Source: UBA12158 sp035562735
GTDB taxonomy: Bacteria > Patescibacteriota > Microgenomatia > UBA12405
Assembly (NCBI GenBank): GCA_035562735.1
Contig: DATMWB010000022.1
Location: forward strand, 1-43,598
Length of the DNA stretch: 43,598 nucleotides
Direction of reading: 5' to 3'
Shown here: positions 1 through 6,956 of the stretch, one piece after another
Layout of the letters: each line of letters starts with the position of its first letter
Position numbering within the stretch: the first letter of the stretch is position 1
Position numbers and translations under genes: made by a program
The notes under the pieces: generated by a model
What the model was told of the DNA's origin: nothing
The model's input: the letters and a program-made list of their open reading frames with translations, nothing else
The model's database searches: none

Positions 1-1716
1 CAATTTACCACCATTCTTTACTACCTTATTCATCACCTCTTCGCTGTACAAATTCCTCTTTTTTAATTCTTCGACAAAAATTGGATTCATAATATACAGA
101 GTTTTTCCCTCAACAGTATTTTTCTGATACCCCAAGGAGAATAGTGGTTCAATCCCCGAACTTGTATCCGCAATCATTGAAATAGTTCCTGTCGGAGCAA
201 TTGTAGTCAAGGCCATATTTCTCGGTCGATAATCAGTTCCTCCAAAAACACTGTTTTCCCATTCTGGAAAAACTCCTCTTGATCTACCAAGCTCTATTGT
301 TGCTACTTTGGCCTTTTCCGATATAAATTTCATGACTTTTTGTGCCCAAAATAGTGCCTCTTCAGAATCATAACTAATCCCCAATTTAAATAACATGTCC
401 GCAAAACCCATTACCCCCAATCCAATTCTTCTAGTCTTTGTCACCATCTCTCTTATTTTTTCAACGGGAAAAACATTTAGCTCCACTACATTATCCAGAA
501 AATGAACTGCTTCCTTCGTTACTCTTTCAAGTTCTACCCAATCCAAATCTCTTGACATATCATTGCGAGGAGCCATAGGCGACGCGGCAATCTTTTCCGT
601 CCCAGATTGCTTCGCTTCGCTCGCAATGACAAAGCGAGATAAATTAATACTCCCCAAGTTACAGGCATCATAGGGCAGCAATGGTTGTTCTCCACAGGGA
701 TTTGTTGCTTCAATCTTTCCCAAATGGGGTACAGGGTTAGAGTTCACATCATTCATTCTGTCGATAAATACCAAACCCGGATCACCATATTGCCAGGCCA
801 ATCTAGTAATTAAATTAAATACTTTGTAGGCATTAAGTTTCACCATCACCTCTCCATTGCGGGGATTTATCAACTCATAGCCCTCACCCTCGCGTGTTGC
901 CTTGGCCCAATCGTACAATTTTACTATTTGTTCTTCAATCTCTCGAAGCCTTGCGTCAACGTCGCGGTTTCCTTCAGCAATCCTAATTTTTTCAACAATT
1001 TCTTCTGGTATTGAATCGTCATCTACAAAGGTCTTGTCACTTTCCAATTTTTCCATAAAAGCATTGGTAACCGCCAAAGAGATATTAAAATTTGTCAACG
1101 AATATTCATCCAACTTGACTACTGCAAATCGCAACACGTCTGGGTGATCAATATTAAGCATGCCCATATTTGCCCCTCTTCTCACTCCACCTTGCTTTAT
1201 CTGCGATGTCACATCGTTGTACGCCTGCATAAAAGATACTGGCCCCACAGTCGTTCCTCCACTCGATTTAATATAGTCGCCACTCGGACGTAATCTAGAA
1301 AAAGAAAAACCCGTTCCACCACCACTTTTATGGATTTTAGCCATATTGGACATGGTTTCCAAAATCGAATCCATCGAATCTTCTATCGGTAAAACAAAAC
1401 ATGCAGACAATTGTTGTTTTGCTTTACCTGAATTTACCAAACAAGGTGTATTGGGAAAAAATTTTTGCTCCGCCAACAAGTTATAAAAAATCTTCCCTTG
1501 CTCCTCAGTCTTCAACGCCCCCTTACCAAAAACCAAATCTGCTTTGGCGATATTCTCAGCAACTCTAAAAAAGATATCCTTTACCTTTTCAGTACTTTTT
1601 CCGCTCTCATCTTTTAGTCCATATCTCGTTTCCGCAATATATTTTGCGTTTTCCGAAATCTCCGGCTCCATCAAGGTGTCACTTACATTTTTCACTCTTT
1701 GGTTTATCTCGTCCAT
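1..1716 (-). CDS. nrdJ: Adenosylcobalamin-dependent (class II) ribonucleotide reductase, 3' end outside window
   Basis: Reduces ribonucleotides to deoxyribonucleotides using a cobalamin-generated thiyl radical. The 572 codons seen are open from the ATG at 1716 to the window edge, so the C-terminal part is missing. Typical class II blocks are present: SACFVLPI with the first redox Cys, KSGGGTGFSFSRLRPSG, QGGVRRGANMG, the active-site block NPCGEQPLLPYDACNLGS with the radical Cys, and APTGTISMIADTSSGIEP near the visible end. There is no ATP-cone at the N-terminus; the protein starts directly into the catalytic fold. The ATG follows the nrdR stop codon with no spacer, so the two are co-transcribed under the NrdR-box promoter at about 2200-2254. 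Oddity: about 24 residues between SINLSRF and the DWVEL helix are encoded by an inserted palindromic repeat. Class II use implies dependence on salvaged B12, as no cobalamin genes are seen here. Confidence 0.96.
   Translation of the reverse strand, partial: MDEINQRVKNVSDTLMEPEISENAKYIAETRYGLKDESGKSTEKVKDIFFRVAENIAKADLVFGKGALKTEEQGKIFYNLLAEQKFFPNTPCLVNSGKAKQQLSACFVLPIEDSMDSILETMSNMAKIHKSGGGTGFSFSRLRPSGDYIKSSGGTTVGPVSFMQAYNDVTSQIKQGGVRRGANMGMLNIDHPDVLRFAVVKLDEYSLTNFNISLAVTNAFMEKLESDKTFVDDDSIPEEIVEKIRIAEGNRDVDARLREIEEQIVKLYDWAKATREGEGYELINPRNGEVMVKLNAYKVFNLITRLAWQYGDPGLVFIDRMNDVNSNPVPHLGKIEATNPCGEQPLLPYDACNLGSINLSRFVIASEAKQSGTEKIAASPMAPRNDMSRDLDWVELERVTKEAVHFLDNVVELNVFPVEKIREMVTKTRRIGLGVMGFADMLFKLGISYDSEEALFWAQKVMKFISEKAKVATIELGRSRGVFPEWENSVFGGTDYRPRNMALTTIAPTGTISMIADTSSGIEPLFSLGYQKNTVEGKTLYIMNPIFVEELKKRNLYSEEVMNKVVKNGGKL
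560..629. repeat. Palindromic interspersed repeat inserted in frame in nrdJ
   Basis: A 70-bp element bounded by perfect 10-bp inverted arms, tcattgcgag (560-569) and ctcgcaatga (620-629). It is markedly more GC-rich than its surroundings. On the nrdJ strand it is read without a stop as a peptide beginning VIASEAKQSG and ending APRND. This is the familiar translation of a widespread bacterial short repeat of the cattgcgag/ctcgcaatg type. Related, decayed copies lie at 3236-3287 and 12673-12708. Confidence 0.85.
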
Positions 1717-2175
1717 TTATTTTTTTGAATTTTTATTTGAAAATTCTTCAACTAACTTATTAAACTCACTTACTTCTCTGATATCGCGATAAATAGTTGC
1801 AAAACGAATGTAAGCCACAGGATCAATATCTTTTAATTTATTCATAACCATCTTTCCGATTTCCTTAGAAGGAATCTCCACACTTTCCCAATTTAACAAT
1901 TTCATCTCCACCTCATCAACTAACTTTGACCTTTCATCTTCCTCTAGTTTCCAACAAGCTTTTTCAAAACATTTATCTAATTTCTCTCGACTATAATCTT
2001 CAATCCTGCCATCTTTTTTTACCACTTTCAACTCGATGTTCTCCACTCTCTCATATGTCGTAAATCTTTTTTTGCACTCCACACACTCTCGTCTCCGTCG
2101 AGTCGCCTTTCCTTCCAAGGCATCTCTCGACTCTAAAACATTTGATTCATCAAAACCACAATATGGACAAAGCAT
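1717..2175 (-). CDS. nrdR: Transcriptional repressor NrdR
   Basis: 152 aa, the usual family length. It has an N-terminal zinc ribbon with CPYC at residues 3-6 and CVEC at 31-34, the basic RRRR linker, then an ATP-cone domain from about residue 47. The family senses ATP/dATP and represses ribonucleotide reductase operons at paired NrdR boxes. It lies directly upstream of nrdJ, whose ATG abuts its stop codon. Two boxes with canonical 32-bp register lie in its own promoter, so autoregulation of nrdR-nrdJ is very likely. No Shine-Dalgarno is visible; the 5' untranslated region should be about 40 nt. Confidence 0.97.
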   Translation of the reverse strand: MLCPYCGFDESNVLESRDALEGKATRRRRECVECKKRFTTYERVENIELKVVKKDGRIEDYSREKLDKCFEKACWKLEEDERSKLVDEVEMKLLNWESVEIPSKEIGKMVMNKLKDIDPVAYIRFATIYRDIREVSEFNKLVEEFSNKNSKK

Positions 2176-2199
2176 GTATTTTTACGCTATTTTTAATTA

Positions 2200-2254
2200 A
2201 CACTAGTCATAGCGTCTGTGTCCCATCATAACTACTACCCTTAGTGTCTGTCAA
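2200..2254 (-). promoter_or_regulatory. nrdR-nrdJ promoter with two NrdR boxes
   Basis: Read on the minus strand there is a consensus -35 TTGACA (2249-2254), an 18-nt spacer and a -10 TATGAT (2225-2230). Box B (2232-2247) fills the -35/-10 spacer and box A (2200-2215, ACACTAGTCATAGCGT on the + strand) lies just past the predicted start site. Both carry the CTA...TAG and outer ACAC/GTGT-type halves of the NrdR consensus. They are exactly 32 bp apart start to start, matching the three-helical-turn spacing known for NrdR operators. Confidence 0.8.
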
Positions 2255-2342
2255 CTATAATTTAATAATCAAAACCATATCAAGTACCCCATCTGCGGTA
2301 AATTTACAGTCAAAAAACTCAGCAAAAAAATCATTCTTTTAT

Positions 2343-2351
2343 TGATATAAT
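2343..2351 (+). promoter_or_regulatory. Extended -10 promoter of secE, leaderless type
   Basis: TGATATAAT is a perfect extended -10 (TGnTATAAT). The hexamer at 2346-2351 is followed by six bases and then the secE ATG at 2358, which puts the expected +1 on the start codon. No good -35 and no Shine-Dalgarno are seen. Confidence 0.75.
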
Positions 2352-2357
2352 ACCCTG

Positions 2358-2627
2358 ATGCAAAAAATAGTTAACTTTTTCAAGGAAGTCAGGGCAGAAT
2401 TCAAACAAATCTCCTGGCCAAAACGTGAATCTATAATTCAGTCAACAATTGTGGTAATATCCATATCTATCATCGTCTCCCTAATCTTAGGGGGTTTTGA
2501 TTATATTTTTACTCAAGCTATTGGCTTAGTTGGTTCGAAACCAACTGTCAATTCCGAGACTATAAGTCCGACAGTGGCTCCGCTTCTACCCACATTTGGC
2601 TTACCTAGTCCCTCAGTTCAAAAATAA
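2358..2627 (+). CDS. secE: Preprotein translocase subunit SecE
   Basis: 89 aa. The SecE signature is an amphipathic stretch FFKEVRAEFKQISWPKRE (about residues 7-24) followed by one transmembrane helix at about 29-52. SecE is the small essential subunit that clamps SecY in the translocon. The C-terminal tail (about 55-89, rich in Pro, Ser and Thr) is longer than in most SecE proteins and has no clear function. The gene is first in secE-nusG-rplK-orf82-rplA, the classic neighbourhood. The start is supported by the -10 element ending 6 nt upstream, implying a leaderless message. Confidence 0.95.
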   Translation: MQKIVNFFKEVRAEFKQISWPKRESIIQSTIVVISISIIVSLILGGFDYIFTQAIGLVGSKPTVNSETISPTVAPLLPTFGLPSPSVQK

Positions 2628-2633
2628 AATTTT

Positions 2634-3230
2634 ATGCCAAATAATTCTACAAAAACCAACCAAAAAGAGTTCCAATTTACTCTTTCTCCAAATACCCCTG
2701 GTATCGATGCTGCCTGGTACGTCATCAACACATACTCAGGACACGAATACAAAGTCATTGATGCCTTAAAAACCCGTATCAAAACTATGGGGCTTGAAGA
2801 TTATATCTTCCAAGCCATCGTTCCCATTCAGTCAAAAATGGTTATTCGCCGTGGCACGAAAGTAAAAACTCAAGAAAAAACTTTTCCAGGATATGTTCTA
2901 ATTCAAATGATAGTTACTGATGACTCCTGGGTCACTGTCCGTACCACCCAAGGTGTTACTGGATTTGTTGGTATTGGTAGTAAACCTACACCAATTTCCC
3001 AATCAGAAGTCGATAATATCGTCAAAACCACAGAAGAAGATAAACCAAAATTTCAGACTCCCTACTCAACAGGTGATGTCGTCAAGATTACCAATGGTCC
3101 CTTTGCCGACTTTATTGGCACCATTGACTCAATCGACCAAGAAAAAGGTAAGCTTCGTGTTCTTGTCTCCTTCTTTGAAAGAGAGACCCCCGTCGAACTC
3201 GACTTTTTACAAGTTACTAAAGAGTTATAA
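2634..3230 (+). CDS. nusG: Transcription termination/antitermination factor NusG
   Basis: 198 aa. The N-terminal NGN domain (about residues 26-125) contains AWYVINTYSGHEYKV and the FPGYVLIQM strand. The C-terminal KOW domain (about 143-198) contains GDVVKITNGPFADFIGTI. NusG binds the RNA polymerase clamp and couples transcription to ribosomes or Rho. The first 25 residues form a polar extension. It follows secE by 6 nt without a Shine-Dalgarno. The gap to rplK (83 bp) holds a decayed copy of the tcattgcgag repeat. Confidence 0.97.
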   Translation: MPNNSTKTNQKEFQFTLSPNTPGIDAAWYVINTYSGHEYKVIDALKTRIKTMGLEDYIFQAIVPIQSKMVIRRGTKVKTQEKTFPGYVLIQMIVTDDSWVTVRTTQGVTGFVGIGSKPTPISQSEVDNIVKTTEEDKPKFQTPYSTGDVVKITNGPFADFIGTIDSIDQEKGKLRVLVSFFERETPVELDFLQVTKEL

Positions 3231-3235
3231 ATTAA

Positions 3236-3287
3236 CGTCATTGCCACAGCAGTGAAGCAATCTCGCTTCTAGATTGCCTATCACTCC
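3236..3287. repeat. Decayed copy of the tcattgcgag palindromic repeat
   Basis: Between nusG and rplK. It keeps the left arm (gtcattgc), then gaagcaatctcgcttctag and agattgcc, words typical of the repeat family found intact at 560-629. The right-hand arm has diverged (ctatcactcc). It can form a short hairpin around agcaatctcgcttctagattgc. No coding role is seen. Confidence 0.6.
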
Positions 3288-3313
3288 ACTCCCTGCAAAG
3301 ACAAAATAAATAT

Positions 3314-3739
3314 ATGCCTAAAAAAATCAAAGTCGTTGTCAAATTAGCCATCCAAGCCGGATCTGCCAATCCAGCCCCTCCAGTTGGTACCGCACTCGGC
3401 CCACAGGGTATCAAAATCATGGACTTCTGTAATGAATTCAATGAAAGAACCAAAGATATGCGCGGTTCTCTCATTCCTTCCGTTATCACTATCTACGAGG
3501 ATCGTTCATTCGATTTCATTATCAAAAAACCTCCAGTTTCTGACATGATAAAAAAAGTCACTGGAATTACCAAAGGTAGTGCCACTACTGGTCGTGAAAA
3601 AATTGGCAAAATTACTGCAAGCCAAATTGAAAAAATTGCTAACGACAAAATGGTCGACCTAAATACTAAAGATTTAGAAGCTGCCAAAAATATGGTTAAG
3701 GGGACCGCCCGTTCAATGGGTTTAGAGATCGTCGACTAA
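3314..3739 (+). CDS. rplK: 50S ribosomal protein L11
   Basis: 141 aa, full length. The N-terminal domain shows KLAIQAGSANPAPPVGTALG, the proline-rich loop at the thiostrepton/GTPase-centre site. The C-terminal RNA-binding domain ends VKGTARSMGLEI. L11 binds 23S rRNA helices 43/44 at the factor-binding centre. It is preceded by an AT-rich stretch with no Shine-Dalgarno and followed after 4 nt by an 82-residue orphan that replaces the usual direct rplK-rplA junction. Confidence 0.98.
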   Translation: MPKKIKVVVKLAIQAGSANPAPPVGTALGPQGIKIMDFCNEFNERTKDMRGSLIPSVITIYEDRSFDFIIKKPPVSDMIKKVTGITKGSATTGREKIGKITASQIEKIANDKMVDLNTKDLEAAKNMVKGTARSMGLEIVD

Positions 3740-3743
3740 ACAT

Positions 3744-3992
3744 ATGTCAACAATAAACAAAATAGTTGAAATAGACCCTGGGCTTAGTGAATTAATTATT
3801 GCCCCTCACCTTCTTCGCCTTGCCTGTCGCCGAACAAATTGCCAAGTTTCCTGCGGTAATACTGAACTCACCCCAACCTACACTCCTGCCCAACTGGTCG
3901 ACGGGTTTCTCCTGAAAGAAGTTGTCGCTCGCCCCAAAAATCCGAATTTAATTTGCGCCACTTGCCAAATGCCTGATTTTACAAAAAATTAA
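3744..3992 (+). CDS. Cysteine-rich small protein between rplK and rplA
   Basis: 82 aa, not recognised. It starts 4 nt after the rplK stop and ends 27 nt before rplA, on the same strand and with similar codon use, so it looks like a genuine member of the ribosomal operon. Five cysteines fall in two clusters: C28, C33 and C37 (ACRRTNCQVSCGN), and C71 and C74 (CATC). This suggests a zinc-binding fold. The middle is Thr/Pro-rich, followed by a hydrophobic stretch LVDGFLLKEVVA. A ribosome- or RNA-associated role is only inference from position. Possible alternatives are a lineage-specific zinc ribbon or a metal-storage peptide. Confidence 0.75.
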   Translation: MSTINKIVEIDPGLSELIIAPHLLRLACRRTNCQVSCGNTELTPTYTPAQLVDGFLLKEVVARPKNPNLICATCQMPDFTKN

Positions 3993-4019
3993 TATTTTTA
4001 ATTATTTAATTCAAATAAA

Positions 4020-4778
4020 ATGAGCAAAACCTCTCAAGAACTCAAGGCTAAAAAAGCCAAAAAAGAACTTGCTGTGGAAGAGACTGTAGTTGTAGAAACT
4101 GAATCTCGCAACGCCGAAACCGAAGTCAAAGAAGTTGAGTCTTCTGAAACTCCCGTCGAGGAAAATTCCAGTATTAAAAAAGTTATCCGTACTCGAGGTA
4201 AAAAGTACAAGGCAGTCAAGAAAAAAATTGACGTCTTAAAATTGTATCCTCTGACTAACGCCGTTAAGCTTGTAAAAGAGACCTCAATCTCTAAATTCGA
4301 CGGTAAAGTTGAGGCACATGTTACTGTCCTTGACATTGGAAACATTGGTGAAATCTCTTTCCCGCACCTCGAGACTAGCACTAAGAAAATTGTAGTGCTA
4401 AACGATACTATATTAGCCGAAATTAAGGAAGGAAAAGTAAATTTCGATATCCTAATTGCTACTCCTACCACCATGCCAAAACTTCTTCCCTTCGCTCGCG
4501 TTCTAGGTCCAAAAGGTCTTATGCCCAATCCTAAATCAGGTACTCTTACCGACAAACCAGAAGAAGCCGTCAAGCGTCTTTCTGTCGCTAAAACCATGGT
4601 TAAAACCGAAAAGAAAGCTCCAGTTGTTCATATCGTAGTAGGAAAAGTTTCCCAAACCGAAAAAGAACTAGAAGCCAATGTTGCAGAACTTATCAAGGTA
4701 ATCAAAGTTCCAAAAATCAAAAAATTGGCTCTTTGTGCCACCATGGGTCCTTGTGTCAAAGTTGAGGTTGCCAAATAA
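4020..4778 (+). CDS. rplA: 50S ribosomal protein L1 with N-terminal extension and trimmed domain II
   Basis: 252 aa. L1-type sequence begins only at about residue 60 (KKKIDVLKLYPLTNAVKLVKE) and includes the signature LGPKGLMPNPKSGTLT and the C-terminal TMGPCVKVEV. The first 60 residues are a highly charged Lys/Glu-rich tail. The second domain is short: only about 40 residues separate the first beta strand (AHVTVLDIG) from NFDILIATP, where typical bacterial L1 has about 60, so part of the domain II sheet is missing. L1 binds the L1 stalk of 23S rRNA and, in other bacteria, represses its own operon. No L1-type operator was recognised upstream. A bidirectional terminator follows at 4844-4868. 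Confidence 0.95.
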   Translation: MSKTSQELKAKKAKKELAVEETVVVETESRNAETEVKEVESSETPVEENSSIKKVIRTRGKKYKAVKKKIDVLKLYPLTNAVKLVKETSISKFDGKVEAHVTVLDIGNIGEISFPHLETSTKKIVVLNDTILAEIKEGKVNFDILIATPTTMPKLLPFARVLGPKGLMPNPKSGTLTDKPEEAVKRLSVAKTMVKTEKKAPVVHIVVGKVSQTEKELEANVAELIKVIKVPKIKKLALCATMGPCVKVEVAK

Positions 4779-4843
4779 AACCGAAATCCGCCTGTGGTGG
4801 ATTCTTATTGAGAAGTAATTCTTATACTATATATAGTATCTTC

Positions 4844-4868
4844 AAAACCCGCCTCAAAGGCGGGTTTT
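4844..4868. terminator. Bidirectional intrinsic terminator between rplA and ddl
   Basis: Stem aaaacccgcc (4844-4853), loop tcaaa, stem ggcgggtttt (4859-4868), with A-rich and T-rich flanks, so it can serve both converging operons. The right half lies inside the ddl reading frame and encodes its last residues. Confidence 0.85.
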
Positions 4869-5744
4869 TAGTGCCAACTCAACTATCTTATCTAGCACTT
4901 GAGAATAATTCACCCCCATAGCCTTTGCCTCTTTTGGCAATAGCGAATTTGAAGTCATCCCTGGTAATGTATTTATCTCCAGTAAGTATGCTTTATCATT
5001 TTTTATTATAAAATCAACTCTTGCATAACCTCTTCCATCAATTGCTTTAAAAACCTTGAGGGTTATTTCCTTAACCTTTTTTGTCATTTTTTCAGTTAAC
5101 CTCGCTGGACATATTTCCTCAGACATTCCTTTTGTATATTTTGCTTCATAATCAAAAAATTCTTTTTTAGGTACTATTTCAATTACTGGCAATACCACCA
5201 CTTGCCCTGAGTTTACCGAAGGGTCTCCTAAAATTCCACAGGAGACCTCTATACCCTTGATATACCTCTCAACAATTACTTCATCATCATATTTTTTCGC
5301 CAATTCTATTGCCGTCACTAAATCTTTATTTTCCTTAACTATCGATACTCCCACACTCGATCCTCCACAATTTGGCTTCACCACACAGGGAACTTTTCTC
5401 GTCTCACTAGCCATTAGTATCCCCTCTCTTTCCATTAACATTCTAAAAACTCGTTTATTCATCCCTATAGCTGAAGCCAAAACTCCACACCCAGTATATT
5501 TAATTCCCAAAGTCTCCAAATATCCTTGAATAACTCCATCCTCTCCACCTTTACCATGTAAAATAATGAAAGCCAAATCAGGTTTTATTTCTCCTAACTT
5601 GTCCAATTCCGATGGCACATCAATTCCCCACACTTCATATTTATCTCTGTCTAAGTTTTTTAACACTTCAGCACCAGAAGATAGAGATACCTCCCTCTCA
5701 CTGCTCTTTCCCCCCATCAACACAGCCACTCTTATTTTTTTCAT
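4854..5744 (-). CDS. ddl: D-alanine--D-alanine ligase
   Basis: 296 aa ATP-grasp enzyme joining two D-Ala for peptidoglycan precursors. Visible motifs are VLMGGKSSEREVSLSSG (residues about 9-25), FIILHGKGGEDGVIQG, the ATP-binding VVKPNCGGSSVGVSIV, YARVDFIIKNDKAYLLEINTLPGMTSNSLLP (Mg and substrate residues in the ARVDF and EINTLPGMT parts) and PKEAKAMG. The ATG at 5744 is supported by TATAAT (5751-5756) six bases upstream, implying a leaderless message. It is divergent from alr-murF, the next steps of the same branch. The 3' end overlaps the terminator hairpin. Confidence 0.97.
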   Translation of the reverse strand: MKKIRVAVLMGGKSSEREVSLSSGAEVLKNLDRDKYEVWGIDVPSELDKLGEIKPDLAFIILHGKGGEDGVIQGYLETLGIKYTGCGVLASAIGMNKRVFRMLMEREGILMASETRKVPCVVKPNCGGSSVGVSIVKENKDLVTAIELAKKYDDEVIVERYIKGIEVSCGILGDPSVNSGQVVVLPVIEIVPKKEFFDYEAKYTKGMSEEICPARLTEKMTKKVKEITLKVFKAIDGRGYARVDFIIKNDKAYLLEINTLPGMTSNSLLPKEAKAMGVNYSQVLDKIVELALKTRL

Positions 5745-5750
5745 GTTTAT

Positions 5751-5760
5751 ATTATATACA
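5751..5760 (-). promoter_or_regulatory. -10 element of ddl, leaderless type
   Basis: On the minus strand TATAAT (5751-5756), preceded by TGTA, then six bases to the ddl ATG. Confidence 0.65.
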
Positions 5761-5814
5761 TAATTAGTTTAAAACTCAAATTTTATATCTAATTTTTACT
5801 TTTATTACTTAATA

Positions 5815-5823
5815 TGTTAGAAT
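5815..5823 (+). promoter_or_regulatory. Extended -10 of alr-murF, leaderless type
   Basis: TGTTAGAAT (extended -10 with TAGAAT at 5818-5823), five bases before the ATG at 5829. It overlaps the in-frame upstream ATG at 5814, which argues against that start. Confidence 0.6.
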
Positions 5824-5828
5824 ATTTT

Positions 5829-6956
5829 ATGCCTACATACCAAACTCTAAATGAGATAACCATCAACTCTCAGGCTCTAATCAATAACTATGATTATTTT
5901 CAAAAGTTAAATCCCACCTGCGATATCTGCCCAGTTCTCAAGTCAAATGCCTATGGACATGGACTCGTCAACATCGCCAAGATAGTTGACTCAAAGCTCA
6001 ACACTCCTTATATAATGGTCGACTCCCTCTATGAAGCCTATGAACTTTTCAAAGAAAAAATCAAAATCCCTATAATGATAATGGGTTATACCGACCCAAG
6101 AAACTACCCCACATGGAAAAGACTTCCTTTTACTTTTACTATTTATGACATTGAGTCACTAAAAGCCCTAAACAAAAACCAACCCGGGGCAAAAGTTCAC
6201 ATCAAACTCGACACTGGTATGTGTCGCCTAGGAATCCAAGAGCAAGACATCCCAAAATTCATTTCGGCTCTAAAAGACTGCCCCAAATTAAAAATTGAAG
6301 GTATTTTTTCCCATCTCTCCCAATCCGATAATCCCAAAAAAAATACTTTCACTCAAAATCAAATTAAGCTTTTCAAAAAAATGGTGTCTCTTTTTGAAAC
6401 TGCTGGCTTTACCTTCAAATACAAACACATTTCCGCCACCTCTGGTGCCACCACCATCAATGACCCTTACTTTAATCTGATTCGTATTGGTCTTGGATTC
6501 TATGGTTATTCCCCTTTTAGTTCTCACTCAAAAGAAGGTCGAATCCAGCGCCTCGCCCTTAAACCAGCACTCACCCTCACCTCCAGATTGGCTTTAATTA
6601 AACAAATTCATGCCGGCGATCAAGTCAGTTATGGAGGTACCTATACTGCCAAGCAAGATGAAATAATTGGTATTCTTACCGCTGGCTACAACGAAGGTAT
6701 TTCCAGAGATCTAAGCAATCGTGCTACTTTTTTGCTCCTCGATACTGAATGCCTAATTGTCGGTAATGTTGCCATGAACATGACTACCATCAAAATACCA
6801 CGGACCATCAACGCCTCTGTTGGCGACAAAGTCACAGTCATTTCTTCAGACATCAACAGTCCCTGTTCAATCTATAAATTATCAAGTCTTTTAAACACTA
6901 TTCCCTATACTATCTTAACTGGGTTACACTCATCTATAAGGCGAACAATTATATGA
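5829..6956 (+). CDS. alr: Alanine racemase
   Basis: 375 aa from the ATG at 5829. An ATG at 5814 is also in frame, but the -10 hexamer covers it. The PLP lysine is K38 in CPVLKSNAYGHG. Other family blocks are KLDTGMCRLG, IFSHLSQSD, RIGLGFYGY and, near the end, VSYGGTYTAKQDEIIGILTAGYNEGISR with the catalytic Tyr, and VAMNMTTIKI. It makes D-alanine for Ddl and MurF. The stop overlaps the murF start by 4 bp (ATGA), so translation is probably coupled. ddl is divergent next door, giving a compact D-Ala module. Confidence 0.96.
   Translation: MPTYQTLNEITINSQALINNYDYFQKLNPTCDICPVLKSNAYGHGLVNIAKIVDSKLNTPYIMVDSLYEAYELFKEKIKIPIMIMGYTDPRNYPTWKRLPFTFTIYDIESLKALNKNQPGAKVHIKLDTGMCRLGIQEQDIPKFISALKDCPKLKIEGIFSHLSQSDNPKKNTFTQNQIKLFKKMVSLFETAGFTFKYKHISATSGATTINDPYFNLIRIGLGFYGYSPFSSHSKEGRIQRLALKPALTLTSRLALIKQIHAGDQVSYGGTYTAKQDEIIGILTAGYNEGISRDLSNRATFLLLDTECLIVGNVAMNMTTIKIPRTINASVGDKVTVISSDINSPCSIYKLSSLLNTIPYTILTGLHSSIRRTII

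Noticed and set aside
4034..4597. 187-codon frame antisense to rplA
   Set aside because: It lies wholly inside a certain ribosomal gene. The long antisense frame follows from rplA codon bias and shows no motif of its own.
4824..4839. Perfect palindrome atactatatatagtat resembling an NrdR box
   Set aside because: It lies between two converging genes with no start codon nearby. AT-rich palindromes of this kind are expected by chance, and it probably just precedes the terminator hairpin.
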